Below, one piece after another: positions 53,621-62,188 of a DNA stretch of 64,000 nt; the first letter of the stretch is position 1; each line of letters begins with the position of its first letter. Origin of the DNA: Hyphobacterium sp. SN044. Its GTDB lineage: Bacteria > Pseudomonadota > Alphaproteobacteria > Caulobacterales > Maricaulaceae. The stretch covers positions 104,158-168,157 of the forward strand of contig NZ_JAKKUV010000007.1 of the NCBI RefSeq assembly GCF_021864465.1, in the 5' to 3' direction. Under the pieces are notes generated by a model that searched no databases, was not told the origin of the DNA, and worked only from the letters and a program-made list of their open reading frames with translations. Position numbers and translations under genes: made by a program.

Positions 53621-54976
53621 ATGAAATATTGGGCCATGGCCCTCGGCGCGGCGGCGATAGCCGCCGCGCCGGCGGCCGCACAGGACATCGCGCAGCAGCC
53701 GCACTACGGATCGATCACGCTCGATTCCGGCTTCATTCCGGACCCGCACGAAGTCGTGCTCCAGGCCGGCGGCACCAATGATGCGCGCGCGCTCGGCGGG
53801 GATTGCCGCGGCTATGTCGCGACCGCGCCGGACTACAATCTCTACTACTCGGCGGGCAGCTTCCCGCTTTACTTCTCGGCGACGTCCGAGCGTGACACCG
53901 TGCTCGTGATCAACGACCCGAACGGCAACTGGATCTGCGACGACGATGATGGTGTGGGCGCGCTGAATCCGGGTCTGGAAATCACCCGTCCGGCGTCCGG
54001 CCTCTACAATGTCTGGGTCGGCGTCTATTCCGGGTCCGGCGTCTATGCGCCCGCGACTCTGCACATCTCCGAACTGGGCATGGGTCCGAACCCGTCCGGT
54101 GGCGGGAGCGGCAGCGGTGGCCTCGATTATTCGCTTCCGGCGAATTACGGCGAGGGTTCGCTGCGTTCCGGCTTCCTGCCCGACCCGCAAACCGTCGCGA
54201 TCTCCGCCGGCGGTAATGTCAGCGTCCGCGAGGATGTCGGCGGGGGCTGCGTCGGCTATGCGTCGGCGGCACCGGATTTCGAACTGACCTACGAGGCGGG
54301 ATCCTTCGACCTCTTCATCTCGGCAGTTTCGGAAACCGACACCACGCTGATCATCAACGACCCCAACGGCAACTGGGTGTGCAACGACGACGGGGCGGGC
54401 TTCCCGAACCCGGGCGTCCACATCGAGAACCCGTCCTCGGGCGTCTATGACATCTGGGTTGGCACCTACAGCCAGTCCGGCGGTTATCCCGATGCCACGC
54501 TCTACATCTCCGAACTCGGCTTTGCCGGGGAATTCGAGGATGAGGGCGGCACGCTCGACTGGTCGCTGCCGTCGAACTATGGCGACGTCTCGCTTTCGGG
54601 CGGTTTCCTGCCCGATCCCTACACCGTCGAACTGCTGGCGGGCGGGGACACCGAAGTCTATGGCAATGTCACCGGCACCGGCGCCTGCCGGGGCTATGTG
54701 ACGCGTTCGCCGGACTTCGAACTCGACTTCGAACCGGGTTCGCTCGACCTCTACATCTCGGCCGCCTCGGCCTCGGACACCACGCTCGTCGTGAACGGTC
54801 CGGACGGCCGCTGGTATTGCGATGATGATGGCGGGGAAGGCGGGTTCAATCCCGGCATCCTGTTCGAGAACCCGGAGGGCGGTGTCTACGACATCTGGGT
54901 CGGCACCTATTCGCAGCGCGATCCGGTGCGGGCCATCCTCAACATTTCCGAGATCGGCTTCTACGACAACGACTGA
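53621..54976 (+). CDS. Secreted protein with three copies of the PPC-like domain
   Basis: 451 residues. Signal peptide (MKYWAMALGAAAIAAAPAAA), domain 1 about 22-155, a Gly/Ser linker (GGGSGSGG), domain 2 about 170-305, an acidic linker (EFEDEGG), domain 3 about 312-447. Each has GFxPDP, CxGY, DTTLxxNxPNGxWxC(D/N)DD, and YD/NIWVGTYS. ATG 53621 is preferred over 53615 because GGGGAG is too close to the earlier one. Expressed with the single-domain gene 24 bp upstream; function unknown, perhaps cell surface. Confidence 0.77.
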   Translation: MKYWAMALGAAAIAAAPAAAQDIAQQPHYGSITLDSGFIPDPHEVVLQAGGTNDARALGGDCRGYVATAPDYNLYYSAGSFPLYFSATSERDTVLVINDPNGNWICDDDDGVGALNPGLEITRPASGLYNVWVGVYSGSGVYAPATLHISELGMGPNPSGGGSGSGGLDYSLPANYGEGSLRSGFLPDPQTVAISAGGNVSVREDVGGGCVGYASAAPDFELTYEAGSFDLFISAVSETDTTLIINDPNGNWVCNDDGAGFPNPGVHIENPSSGVYDIWVGTYSQSGGYPDATLYISELGFAGEFEDEGGTLDWSLPSNYGDVSLSGGFLPDPYTVELLAGGDTEVYGNVTGTGACRGYVTRSPDFELDFEPGSLDLYISAASASDTTLVVNGPDGRWYCDDDGGEGGFNPGILFENPEGGVYDIWVGTYSQRDPVRAILNISEIGFYDND

Positions 54977-55000
54977 TCCGTTTTCGGTAATGCGAACATT

Positions 55001-55037
55001 GGCGGGCGGCTCCATGCGGGGCCGCCCGCTGCATTTT
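55001..55037 (+). terminator. Terminator after the three-domain secreted protein
   Basis: GCGGGCGGC (55002-55010) pairs with GCCGCCCGC (55021-55029); TGCATTTT follows. Confidence 0.7.
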
Positions 55038-55121
55038 CAGCCGACATGCATCCGGACATGCCGCGGGCGGCATCCCTGAGGCCGGAGACGGATCAACCGT
55101 CCGGCAACAGGGACCTCAGTC

Positions 55122-56150
55122 ATGCAGAAATTCGTCACGGTCGCGGCAACCGCTGCGGCTCTCTCGCTCTTCACGCCGTCGGCGAACGCCGATCCGCGGG
55201 CCGAACCAGCCCGGATCGAAGCCGGTACGGACACCGTGCTTGCCGGCGAATGGCTCTGGCCGGAGGGCGAGGCCGAGGCCTTGATCGTACTCGTTACCGG
55301 CAATGGACCGCACGGCCGCGATCAGGTGATCTCGGGCTCGCCGATGTTCGGCCAGTTGGCCCGCGGCTTGGCCGGCGAGGGTGTCGCCAGCCTCCGGGTC
55401 GATGAGGCCGGCGTGGGCGAATCGACCGGCGCTATCACCGCCGACTTCCGCGAGCGCCTGCCCCATGTCGCCGCCATGATCGATGCCGCCGCGATCGAAG
55501 CGGAGGCGCGCGGTATCCCGCTGATCCTCCTCGGTCACAGCGAGGGGGCGATGATCGCTCCGCTCGTTGCTGCCCTCCGGCGGGAGGTCGATGGTCTCGT
55601 TCTGCTTGCGCCGCCAGTGCTTCCCGGCCGCGACGTCTGGATTGACCAGCAGGTGACGATGACGCGTCAGGGTCTGCCGGATCTGACCGAGGCCGATTAC
55701 GCCAATGTCGAAACGGCGCTGAACGCGGTCGTCGATGCGGTCGAGGCGCGCGACATGGACGCGATCGAGGCCGGTGTGACGGCTTGGTTCGATGCGGCAG
55801 GCCTGCTCGAAGTGCTGCGCGCCGACGGCACGCTTGATGGCGCGATCGCCCGGATGCAAAGCGCCGAGATGCACACCTTTCTCACCTATGATCCGCGCCC
55901 GGCTCTCACCGCGATCGAACGTCCCGTCCTCGCCATTTTCGGTGAAATCGACGCCAACGTGTCCCCGGACATGAACCGCGCGCCCCTGGACGCCATCGCC
56001 GGTCCTGGCTGGCGGATCGAAGTGATGCCGGACGCCGACCACTTCTTCATGCGCGCCGAAGGTGCAGCGCCCGGCGAGCATGTCTTCGGCGAGATGGTGC
56101 TCGATCCCGCGCTTGCCGCGCTCATCGCGGACAGTCTGCCTGTTGAATAA
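55122..56150 (+). CDS. Secreted alpha/beta hydrolase
   Basis: 342 residues. Signal peptide (MQKFVTVAATAAALSLFTPS, ending ANA), GTDTVLAGEWLWPEGEAEAL and TGNGPHGRDQ (oxyanion region), nucleophile motif GHSEGA (about 145-150), late Asp in IFGEIDANVSPD and His in DADHFFMR. Related in motif (GHSEG) to the hydrolase at 16382 but shorter, without its N-terminal domain. Substrate unknown. Confidence 0.83.
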   Translation: MQKFVTVAATAAALSLFTPSANADPRAEPARIEAGTDTVLAGEWLWPEGEAEALIVLVTGNGPHGRDQVISGSPMFGQLARGLAGEGVASLRVDEAGVGESTGAITADFRERLPHVAAMIDAAAIEAEARGIPLILLGHSEGAMIAPLVAALRREVDGLVLLAPPVLPGRDVWIDQQVTMTRQGLPDLTEADYANVETALNAVVDAVEARDMDAIEAGVTAWFDAAGLLEVLRADGTLDGAIARMQSAEMHTFLTYDPRPALTAIERPVLAIFGEIDANVSPDMNRAPLDAIAGPGWRIEVMPDADHFFMRAEGAAPGEHVFGEMVLDPALAALIADSLPVE

Positions 56151-56162
56151 ATAATGCCGCAG

Positions 56163-56196
56163 CGCCGCAGGCGGGACTTTCACCGCCTGCGGCGTT
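56163..56196 (+). terminator. Terminator after the hydrolase
   Basis: CGCCGCAGGCGG (56163-56174) pairs with CCGCCTGCGGCG (56183-56194); only TT follows, so it may be weak. The 3' arm overlaps a GTTACACTATATC sequence resembling a Zur half-palindrome ahead of the MerC-like gene. Confidence 0.5.
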
Positions 56197-56233
56197 ACAC
56201 TATATCGCATGCGAGACAGATCAGGCGCCGCAT

Positions 56234-56680
56234 GTGACCCGTAAACTCAAACAATCCGCGCTCGACTTTTCGGGGATCGGCGTTTCGATCCTCTGTCTTG
56301 CGCATTGCCTGATCCTGCCCGTCCTCGCGGTGGCGGCACCGGCCCTGCTGCCGCACGCCATTGTCGGCTTCTTCCACGACGAGGCGGTCCACCTTCTCCT
56401 TTTCATCATCGCCGCGCCGATCGCGATTGCCGGCCTGTTCTGGGGGGCATCGATCTCCGGCGCCCACTGGCCGACCATCGCCGCGGCGGGCGTCGGTCTG
56501 GCGCTGATGCTGGTCGGGGCCACGCACATGGTCTCGACCCGGGTCGAGATCATTGTGACGGTTCTGGGGGTTACGCTGCTCGCCGGCGCGCACTTCTTCA
56601 ACTGGCGGCGCAAGGCGGGGCACTGGCCCGACGACGCGCCGGAGGATGAAGGTACTGACGATGGCGGGGAAGGCCGCTAG
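56234..56680 (+). CDS. MerC-domain membrane protein
   Basis: 148 residues from a GTG start. Four predicted helices; GIGVSILCLAHCLILPVLAV (15-34) carries the Cys pair of MerC-type metal transporters. No mer operon is present, so mercury is not implied; many such proteins are in Zur- or metal-responsive units. Its stop overlaps that of the PepSY gene by 4 bases, convergently. A GTTACACTATATC site at 56194-56206 (10 of 13 positions agree with the Zur core) may regulate it. Confidence 0.83.
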   Translation: MTRKLKQSALDFSGIGVSILCLAHCLILPVLAVAAPALLPHAIVGFFHDEAVHLLLFIIAAPIAIAGLFWGASISGAHWPTIAAAGVGLALMLVGATHMVSTRVEIIVTVLGVTLLAGAHFFNWRRKAGHWPDDAPEDEGTDDGGEGR

Positions 56681-57387
56681 GACGGCTTGGACCGGCCCCA
56701 GCCCGTCAGGCGCGCGATCCACGGGAAGAGGAGATAGAAGCCGGCGAGTGAGGAAATCAGCGCCAGCACGCTCGCGATGATCAGGAGCGGGTGGTTGAAA
56801 TCCTCCCGGTCACCGAAATTCATGATGTGCAGCGCCCAGAAGGTGTCGAACACGCGCCAGGAATCGTTGCGGCGCGCGGTGACGCTTCCGCTCTCGGTCG
56901 AGACGTAGAGCCGTGTATGCTCCCCGTCGGCGAACTCGACCCGCCAGGCCGGTCCTTCGCGCCGGTACTCCCAAGTCGGCTCGGGAAAGAAGCGCACCTC
57001 GGCAATTTCATCGTCGCCGGCATAGTCGGCGCGGGCGACCCGCCGGGCTTCTTCCTCGGTGACGGGCGGCAGGCGCTCGCCGCTACGCGCATCGACGCGA
57101 ACCGGACCGGCGATCGTCGAGAAGACGTAGACGGTTCGGCCCAGATAGTCGCGCAGTTCGGCACGAAGTGGCACCACACCGGCGCGCTCGGCGACCTCCA
57201 TCGGGGCGAGCACGCCGTCGAGATCAAGCGCGCCGGCCGTTTGCGGCGCGATATTGTGGTCGCCGTGAACGCGTTCGATCGGGATCGCGCTCATTACCAC
57301 CCCGCCGAGCACCCAGAGCACGATCTGCAGGCCGACGGCGAGCGCGACCCATTTGTGAATCCGGATGGCCCAGCGTTTGATCACCAT
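56677..57387 (-). CDS. PepSY-domain membrane protein of the copper cluster
   Basis: 236 residues. Membrane helix IRIHKWVALAVGLQIVLWVL near the N-terminus, a periplasmic PepSY region (about 85-180, VRVDARSGERLPPVTEEEAR; DSWRVFDTFWALHIMNFGDR) and a last helix LLIIASVLALISSLAGFYLL. The fold is of the PepSY-TM/ferric reductase-associated type. ATG 57387 is 1 bp after the CusF-like stop. It closes the minus-strand copper operon. Confidence 0.8.
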   Translation of the reverse strand: MVIKRWAIRIHKWVALAVGLQIVLWVLGGVVMSAIPIERVHGDHNIAPQTAGALDLDGVLAPMEVAERAGVVPLRAELRDYLGRTVYVFSTIAGPVRVDARSGERLPPVTEEEARRVARADYAGDDEIAEVRFFPEPTWEYRREGPAWRVEFADGEHTRLYVSTESGSVTARRNDSWRVFDTFWALHIMNFGDREDFNHPLLIIASVLALISSLAGFYLLFPWIARLTGWGRSKPS

Positions 57388-57388
57388 C

Positions 57389-57781
57389 CTAGTGGTGGCC
57401 CTCGCCGTGATGGGCCCCACCCTCGGGCACATCCCCGTGATGCATGTCACCATGGTGGTCCATCCCGCCTTCCGGCGCGGCAGCGATCACGGTCAGGCCG
57501 TTCTCGCCATTCACGGCGGTGATGGTCAGCGCGGCGCCCGGTTCGAACAACGCCATGTCGACGTCCTCGGCGATATGAAACTCCATCACCATGGCCGGCA
57601 TGCCGATCTCGGTCAGCGCCTCGTGACGCAAGAGGGCGGTGCGCGCTTCCGCGTCGGCAGAACGCACGTCCGCGACGGCGGTCGAGGTCACCATCTCCGC
57701 GGTTTCCGCGTGATGGTGGTCTTCGCTGTCATGGCCGTGATCGGTGGTGGCGAGCGCCAGCGCCAGAAAAAGGGAAAGCAT
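57389..57781 (-). CDS. CusF-like periplasmic copper-binding protein, His-rich ends
   Basis: 130 residues. Signal-like start (MLSLFLALALA), His/Asp-rich N-part (HGHDSEDHHH), a CusF core (LRHEALTEIGMPAMVMEFHI, about 49-68, with the Met-Pro-Ala-Met copper motif) and a His-rich tail (HHGDMHHGDVPEGGAHHGEG). CusF carries Cu(I) to efflux pumps in the periplasm. Between the oxidase and PepSY genes. Confidence 0.82.
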   Translation of the reverse strand: MLSLFLALALATTDHGHDSEDHHHAETAEMVTSTAVADVRSADAEARTALLRHEALTEIGMPAMVMEFHIAEDVDMALFEPGAALTITAVNGENGLTVIAAAPEGGMDHHGDMHHGDVPEGGAHHGEGHH

Positions 57782-57804
57782 GGAATGTCCTTTCGCGAGA
57801 GAAG

Positions 57805-59130
57805 CTAGACGTCAATGCCGTCTCGGCGCAATTCGTCCGTGCGGGCGGCTCGCGCCATCGTGCCCTCGGGCGGGTCATACCAGCCCGGATCGGACCCGTC
57901 GGCGGGCAACTGGTCGCGGACTTTGAGGATGGTGAACATCCCGCCCATCGTGATGTAGTCGTGCGGACCTTCCGCCCCGACCATGGGCAGGGAATTGTCC
58001 GGCACGTCCATGTGGCCCATGCCGATATGGCGGCCCATCTCGCCCATGCCGTCCTGACCCATCGTCATATAGGTCGGCAGGACCTGACCCACGGCGCGGT
58101 CGATCCGGCGGGCATTGACGCCGGTCAGGTTCGGCAGGCCGTGACCCATCTGGTTCATCACATGGTGGGTCATGTGACAGTGCATCGCCCAGTCGCCCGG
58201 ATTGTCGGCGATGAACTCGACCGTGCGGGTCGAACCCGTCGGGACCAGCACGGTCGTGTCGGGGTGTTGCGCGCTGGCCGGAATCTCCCCGCCATCGGTT
58301 TCGGTGATGCGGAAGGCATAGCCGTGCAGATGGATCGGGTGGTGATCCATCGCCGACAGGTTTCCGAAGCGGATCCGCACGCGTTCGCCGCGCCGGATCA
58401 GAAGCGGTTCCGTGCCCGGATAGCAGCGCGCATTCATCGTCAGGATGTTGAAGTCCGACATCTGGTTCGGATCGGGCCGGCTGGCCCCGGCGGGCAGATA
58501 CCATTCCGACAGCATGATCGCGAAGTCGCGGTCGGGCTGCGGGCCGCGCCGCCGGCGCGGATGCACCACCAGCATCCCCATCAGGCCAAGCGCCATCTGG
58601 GTCATCTCGTCATGGTGCGAGTGGTACATGAAGGTGCCGTGCTGAACGAATGTCCACTCGTAGACGAAGGTCTCGCCGGGATGGATCGAGCGCTGGCTGA
58701 GCCCGCCGACCCCGTCCATGCCTGAAGGAAGGATCACACCATGCCAATGCACCGTGGTCGGTGCGGGCAAGCGGTTGGTCACATAGACGCGGACCCGGTC
58801 GCCCTCGACCGCTTCGATCGTCGGGCCATGCACCCGGCCATTATAGCCCCAGCAGGTCGCGTTGAGGCCGGGCGCGAACTCATGCTCGACCTCTTCGGCG
58901 ATCAGGTGGAAGACCTTGACCCCGTCGACCACGCGATAGGGCAGGGTCGCGCCATTCGGGGTCACGACCGGGCGATAGCCCTGGCCGGGCGGCTGCGCCG
59001 GTCCGGCCGGGATGGTCGCGGAATGCGCGGGCCAGGCCTGAGTCTGGGCGTTTGCCTGACCGCTGATCAGGCCGGCGGCGGCAAGCCCGGTGGCGCCGCC
59101 CAGAAGCGCATTGCGTCGGGACAGTTTCAT
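57805..59130 (-). CDS. Multicopper oxidase (Tat-exported, CueO/CopA-like)
   Basis: 441 residues. Tat signal (MKLSRRNALLGGATGLAAAG), copper motifs THWHG-like TVHWHGVILPSGMDG (about 129-143), GTFMYHSHHDEMTQMALGLM, HHPIHLHGYAFRI and HCHMTHHVMNQMGHGL, the last being the type 1/3 site. A Met-rich strip (TMGQDGMGEMGRHIGMGHM) in the C-terminal third suits Cu(I) oxidation. Overlaps the TolC-like stop by 1 base. Confidence 0.9.
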   Translation of the reverse strand: MKLSRRNALLGGATGLAAAGLISGQANAQTQAWPAHSATIPAGPAQPPGQGYRPVVTPNGATLPYRVVDGVKVFHLIAEEVEHEFAPGLNATCWGYNGRVHGPTIEAVEGDRVRVYVTNRLPAPTTVHWHGVILPSGMDGVGGLSQRSIHPGETFVYEWTFVQHGTFMYHSHHDEMTQMALGLMGMLVVHPRRRRGPQPDRDFAIMLSEWYLPAGASRPDPNQMSDFNILTMNARCYPGTEPLLIRRGERVRIRFGNLSAMDHHPIHLHGYAFRITETDGGEIPASAQHPDTTVLVPTGSTRTVEFIADNPGDWAMHCHMTHHVMNQMGHGLPNLTGVNARRIDRAVGQVLPTYMTMGQDGMGEMGRHIGMGHMDVPDNSLPMVGAEGPHDYITMGGMFTILKVRDQLPADGSDPGWYDPPEGTMARAARTDELRRDGIDV

Positions 59131-60485
59131 CAGTGATCCTCCCCGGCATTGGCAGTTTCTCCGGCGCTTGGCGCATTGATCTGCACGCCGGCGGGGCTGC
59201 CGCCCTGCATCATCGCCATGTAGGCGATCCGCGCCCGGTGATAGCGCGCCATGGCGTCGACATAGGCCCGGCCGGCCGAGACCTGCGCATTGAAGGCGTC
59301 GAGCAGGGCGTAAACACCGGTCTGCATCGCATTGTACTGGCGCATCGTCTCGTCGAGCGATCGGGTCGAGGCCGGCAGGAGTTCTTCCCGGATAAAGCGC
59401 GCGCGTTCGCTCGCCCATTCAATTTCGGACACCTGCGCGGTGATCGCCGCGCGGATCTCGGCTTCCAGTGCCGTGTACCGGTCAGCGGCTTGCTGCGCCC
59501 GTATTTGCGCCGCGGCGCGCTGGGGATGGCCCAGTCCGAACAGCGGCAGATCCAGATGGGCGGAAATCCCGGTCTCGGTCTCTCCGCCCTCGATATCGAA
59601 GGCCGGACCGATCTCCATCGCGCCCAGCAGGCTGTCCAGCGTCTCATACCCGGCGGCGCGGGCCGCGCGCTCCGCCTCGGCGCGGGCCGCGGCGAGCGGC
59701 AGGCTGGCGGCCAGGGCGCGTTCGGCGGCATCCTGTGGCACGGTGACCCGTGCCGGATCCGGCAGGCGGTCCGGCAATTCGGCCTCTCCGGCGATCATCA
59801 CTTCCAGGTCCAGCCCGGCCAGCATGGCGGCCTGGCGCGCGTCATCCGCATCGGTGCGGGCGGCCAGCGTCATCAATTGCTGGCGTGCGAGGGCGGCGGA
59901 GGGAGCATTCCCGGCGGTATCGATCTCTTCCGCGACGACCAGCGCCGCCTCGGCCGACTGCAGGATCTGCTGCTGCAGGGCGGCGCGTTCGTTCGCGGCG
60001 ACCGCCTCGACCCAGCTGCGCCGTGCGTCTGCGGCGAAGTCGATCGCGTCCAGCACGGCCCGGGCCTGCGCGCCGTCATAGGCGGCCCGCGCGGCCGCCC
60101 GGCGCATCGGATAGCCGAGGAGGGCCGCCGCCGGAGCGCGGACATCCATGTCCAGCACGGCGCCGGCGCCTTCGGGATTGAACCAGGTCAGCTCCACCAC
60201 GGGATTGGGCGGCAGGACAGCCACTGCCCAGTCGGCGCGGGCGAGCCCCGCTTCCGCCAGTTGCTCGCGAAGTGCCGGATTGCGGGCGATCGCCAGTGCG
60301 GCCGCGCCGTCTTCGCTCAGCGTTTCGCCGGCTTGCGGCAGCGGCACATCGTAGGGGGCGACCGGATCGGCGTGGTTGGCCGCGGCCGACAGCGCGCGCT
60401 CGCGCTCGGCCACGCCATCCACGCTGACGCAACCGGCCAGCGCGGCGGCCGAAACACCGAGGGCGATCAGGAAACGGAACGACAT
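59130..60485 (-). CDS. TolC-family outer-membrane lipoprotein
   Basis: 451 residues. Lipobox LAGC (Cys18), then two OEP repeats; conserved NPEGAGAVLDMDVRAPAAAL and EIEWASERARFI. Like CusC but no CusA or CusB lies in the window, so it is either served by a pump encoded elsewhere or has taken another role in the periplasmic copper set. First gene after the CsoR operator. ATG 60485 matches the signal peptide. Confidence 0.82.
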   Translation of the reverse strand: MSFRFLIALGVSAAALAGCVSVDGVAERERALSAAANHADPVAPYDVPLPQAGETLSEDGAAALAIARNPALREQLAEAGLARADWAVAVLPPNPVVELTWFNPEGAGAVLDMDVRAPAAALLGYPMRRAAARAAYDGAQARAVLDAIDFAADARRSWVEAVAANERAALQQQILQSAEAALVVAEEIDTAGNAPSAALARQQLMTLAARTDADDARQAAMLAGLDLEVMIAGEAELPDRLPDPARVTVPQDAAERALAASLPLAAARAEAERAARAAGYETLDSLLGAMEIGPAFDIEGGETETGISAHLDLPLFGLGHPQRAAAQIRAQQAADRYTALEAEIRAAITAQVSEIEWASERARFIREELLPASTRSLDETMRQYNAMQTGVYALLDAFNAQVSAGRAYVDAMARYHRARIAYMAMMQGGSPAGVQINAPSAGETANAGEDH

Positions 60486-60500
60486 GGGCGGCTTGCTAAC

Positions 60501-60517
60501 ATACCCCCTAGGGGTAT
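60501..60517. promoter_or_regulatory. CsoR-type operator
   Basis: ATACCCCCTAGGGGTAT is a near-perfect G-tract palindrome with A/T ends, the classic CsoR operator form, between the divergent TolC-like and csoR genes. It is expected to repress both sides without copper. Confidence 0.88.
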
Positions 60518-60528
60518 ACAAGCGAGCC

Positions 60529-60807
60529 ATGGCACACGGCATTCCGAGACAGAAAACCATCCAGCGACTGAAGCGGATCGAGGGCCAGGTGCGCGGCCTC
60601 GTCACCATGCTGGAGGAGGATCGTTACTGCATCGACGTGCTGACTCAGATCAGCGCGGTGAAGGCCGCATTGTCAGGCGTCGAGCGTGAGGTGCTGAAGG
60701 ACCATGCCGGGCATTGCGTGGCCGGGGCGATCGCCAGCGGCGACCCCGATGAGCAACGGACAAAGTTCGACGAGCTGGTCGATCTCGTCCTGCGCCGCCC
60801 GGTCTAG
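60529..60807 (+). CDS. csoR: CsoR-family copper-sensing repressor
   Basis: 92 residues, four-helix CsoR/RcnR family. Copper ligands are seen as Cys34 (DRYC), His59 and Cys63 (DHAGHC), the x-C-H-C pattern of copper sensors; Lys9 (PRQK) and the RIEGQVRGL motif are conserved. ATG 60529 is 11 bp after the operator. The next gene encodes a DUF305 protein. Confidence 0.92.
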   Translation: MAHGIPRQKTIQRLKRIEGQVRGLVTMLEEDRYCIDVLTQISAVKAALSGVEREVLKDHAGHCVAGAIASGDPDEQRTKFDELVDLVLRRPV

Positions 60808-60865
60808 CACCCGGAACCCTGCACCCGGCGCCTCGTTGACTCCCCGTCTTCAAGGGAGTTTCGAC

Positions 60866-61408
60866 ATGACACCGCAAAGCCGGAAAAAATACTGGATCTT
60901 CGCCGCGATGATCGTGACCGCCATGGTCGTGATGTTCGCGATCAAATACCTCAACACCTACGACATCTCGCACGTCCACTGGTCGGAAACGCGCTTCTAC
61001 ATGACCTTCATGATGGGCGGGGCCATGGCGATCGTCATGCTCGCCTTCATGCTGAACATGTATGACAGCCGGCGGGTGAACATCGCGATCTTCGCGGGCG
61101 GGGCGATCGTTTTCGTCCTCGCGCTCTGGCTGGTGCGCAGCCAGGCGACCGTCCACGACCAGAGCTGGATGCGCGCAATGATCCCGCACCACTCCATCGC
61201 GATCCTGACCTCGGAACGCGCCGACATCTCCGATGTGCGCGTGCGAGAACTCGCCGACGAGATCATCGAGGCGCAGCGCCGCGAGATCAAGGAAATGGAA
61301 TGGCTGCTCGACGACATCGCCGCGAATGGCGAGGCCGAAACCGAGGGTGAGGCTCAAGCCCGCCCGGTGCCGGAATTCGAGGCGGGTGCCTATCCCGACC
61401 CGTCCTAG
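60866..61408 (+). CDS. DUF305 membrane protein
   Basis: 180 residues. Three N-terminal helices (about 10-30, 45-65, 72-90) and a periplasmic-type DUF305 region: WMRAMIPHHSIAILTSERAD and VRELADEIIEAQRREIKEME. DUF305 proteins are frequent in copper gene sets. Starts after GGGAG. Its stop overlaps that of the next (minus) gene by 4 bases. Confidence 0.87.
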   Translation: MTPQSRKKYWIFAAMIVTAMVVMFAIKYLNTYDISHVHWSETRFYMTFMMGGAMAIVMLAFMLNMYDSRRVNIAIFAGGAIVFVLALWLVRSQATVHDQSWMRAMIPHHSIAILTSERADISDVRVRELADEIIEAQRREIKEMEWLLDDIAANGEAETEGEAQARPVPEFEAGAYPDPS

Positions 61409-61659
61409 TCCACCAGGCCGCCGGCCATCGCCATGATCGCGACCAGCGTGAGCGGGGCCAGCGCCATCGTGATCCAGACCAGCACCCAGGGGCTGATGGT
61501 CAGGCAAAGAACAGCGACGAGCAGGACCACATTGACGGCGGCGAGGCGCAGCCCGTCGCCCGGCTTGCGGGCGATCTCGCCCAGCATCCAGCCGATCAGC
61601 GGAATCCGGAAAGCGAGCGGGCGGGGGGCGGGAATCGCCAGGGCAATGGCACGGGACAT
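61405..61659 (-). CDS. Hypothetical small membrane protein
   Basis: 84 residues. Two predicted membrane helices (about 38-55 and 58-80), no known domain. ATG 61659 chosen since the upstream frame lacks a hydrophobic or protein-like pattern. Converges on the DUF305 gene. Confidence 0.6.
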   Translation of the reverse strand: MSRAIALAIPAPRPLAFRIPLIGWMLGEIARKPGDGLRLAAVNVVLLVAVLCLTISPWVLVWITMALAPLTLVAIMAMAGGLVD

Positions 61660-61821
61660 GAATGGACTTCCTCCAACAGGCCGGACACCGGTCCGGCGGC
61701 ACAAACTCCCTCAACAATCCCCGGCGCGGAGATGGACGACCCCGCCTGTACGCTCAACCTGCGACATCAGAGGCAGAGTGTCGCAGCCCCCCGCGCGAGT
61801 GATCCGGACTCCCTTGCCCGC

Positions 61822-61850
61822 TTGCCTTGCGCGGGTGTTGCGGGTATGAC
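61822..61850 (+). promoter_or_regulatory. Promoter of rpmI-rplT
   Basis: TTGCCT (61822-61827), 17-bp spacer, TATGAC (61845-61850). A leader of about 90 nt follows, and GGCGGCTTGCCGCC (61921-61934) forms a hairpin just before the AGGAG site of rpmI, which could mediate L20 control; that is an inference. Confidence 0.5.
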
Positions 61851-61949
61851 GCCCGCTCTTTGACGACCAGCACCCGCGCCGGGCCATTTCGACATGCCTG
61901 CCGGGTCTTAAAACGAACAAGGCGGCTTGCCGCCGGAAAAGGAGCGGAA

Positions 61950-62153
61950 ATGTCGAAGCTGAAGACCAAGAGCGGCGCGAAGAAGCGCTTCAAGCTCACC
62001 GCCACGGGCAAGGTGAAGGCTGGCCAGGCCGGCAAACGCCACGGCATGATCAAGCGGACTCCGAAACAGATCCGCCAGAATCGCGGCACCGAGACTCTCT
62101 CGGCGCCCGACGCGAAGATCGTGAAGAAGAACTACATCCCGTACGGCCTCTAG
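61950..62153 (+). CDS. rpmI: 50S ribosomal protein L35
   Basis: 67 residues, [20 protein letters not shown] start and the basic motif [25 protein letters not shown] precedes ATG 61950. Followed 35 bp later by rplT. infC, often beside this pair, is about 9 kb upstream here. Confidence 0.97.
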   Translation: MSKLKTKSGAKKRFKLTATGKVKAGQAGKRHGMIKRTPKQIRQNRGTETLSAPDAKIVKKNYIPYGL

Positions 62154-62188
62154 GGCCCGGCGACTAAGAGCAAAGAAGCGAGACTCTC

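Noticed and set aside
53120-55015. 631-codon minus-strand open frame opposite the secreted PPC-like proteins
   Set aside because: It is a shadow of the codon usage on the plus strand; its translation is repetitive in step with the sense domains, and the sense frames have signal peptides, ribosome sites and conserved motifs.
56194-56206. Strong claim of Zur control of the MerC-like gene
   Set aside because: The match overlaps the arm of a terminator hairpin, so it is listed only as a weak candidate.
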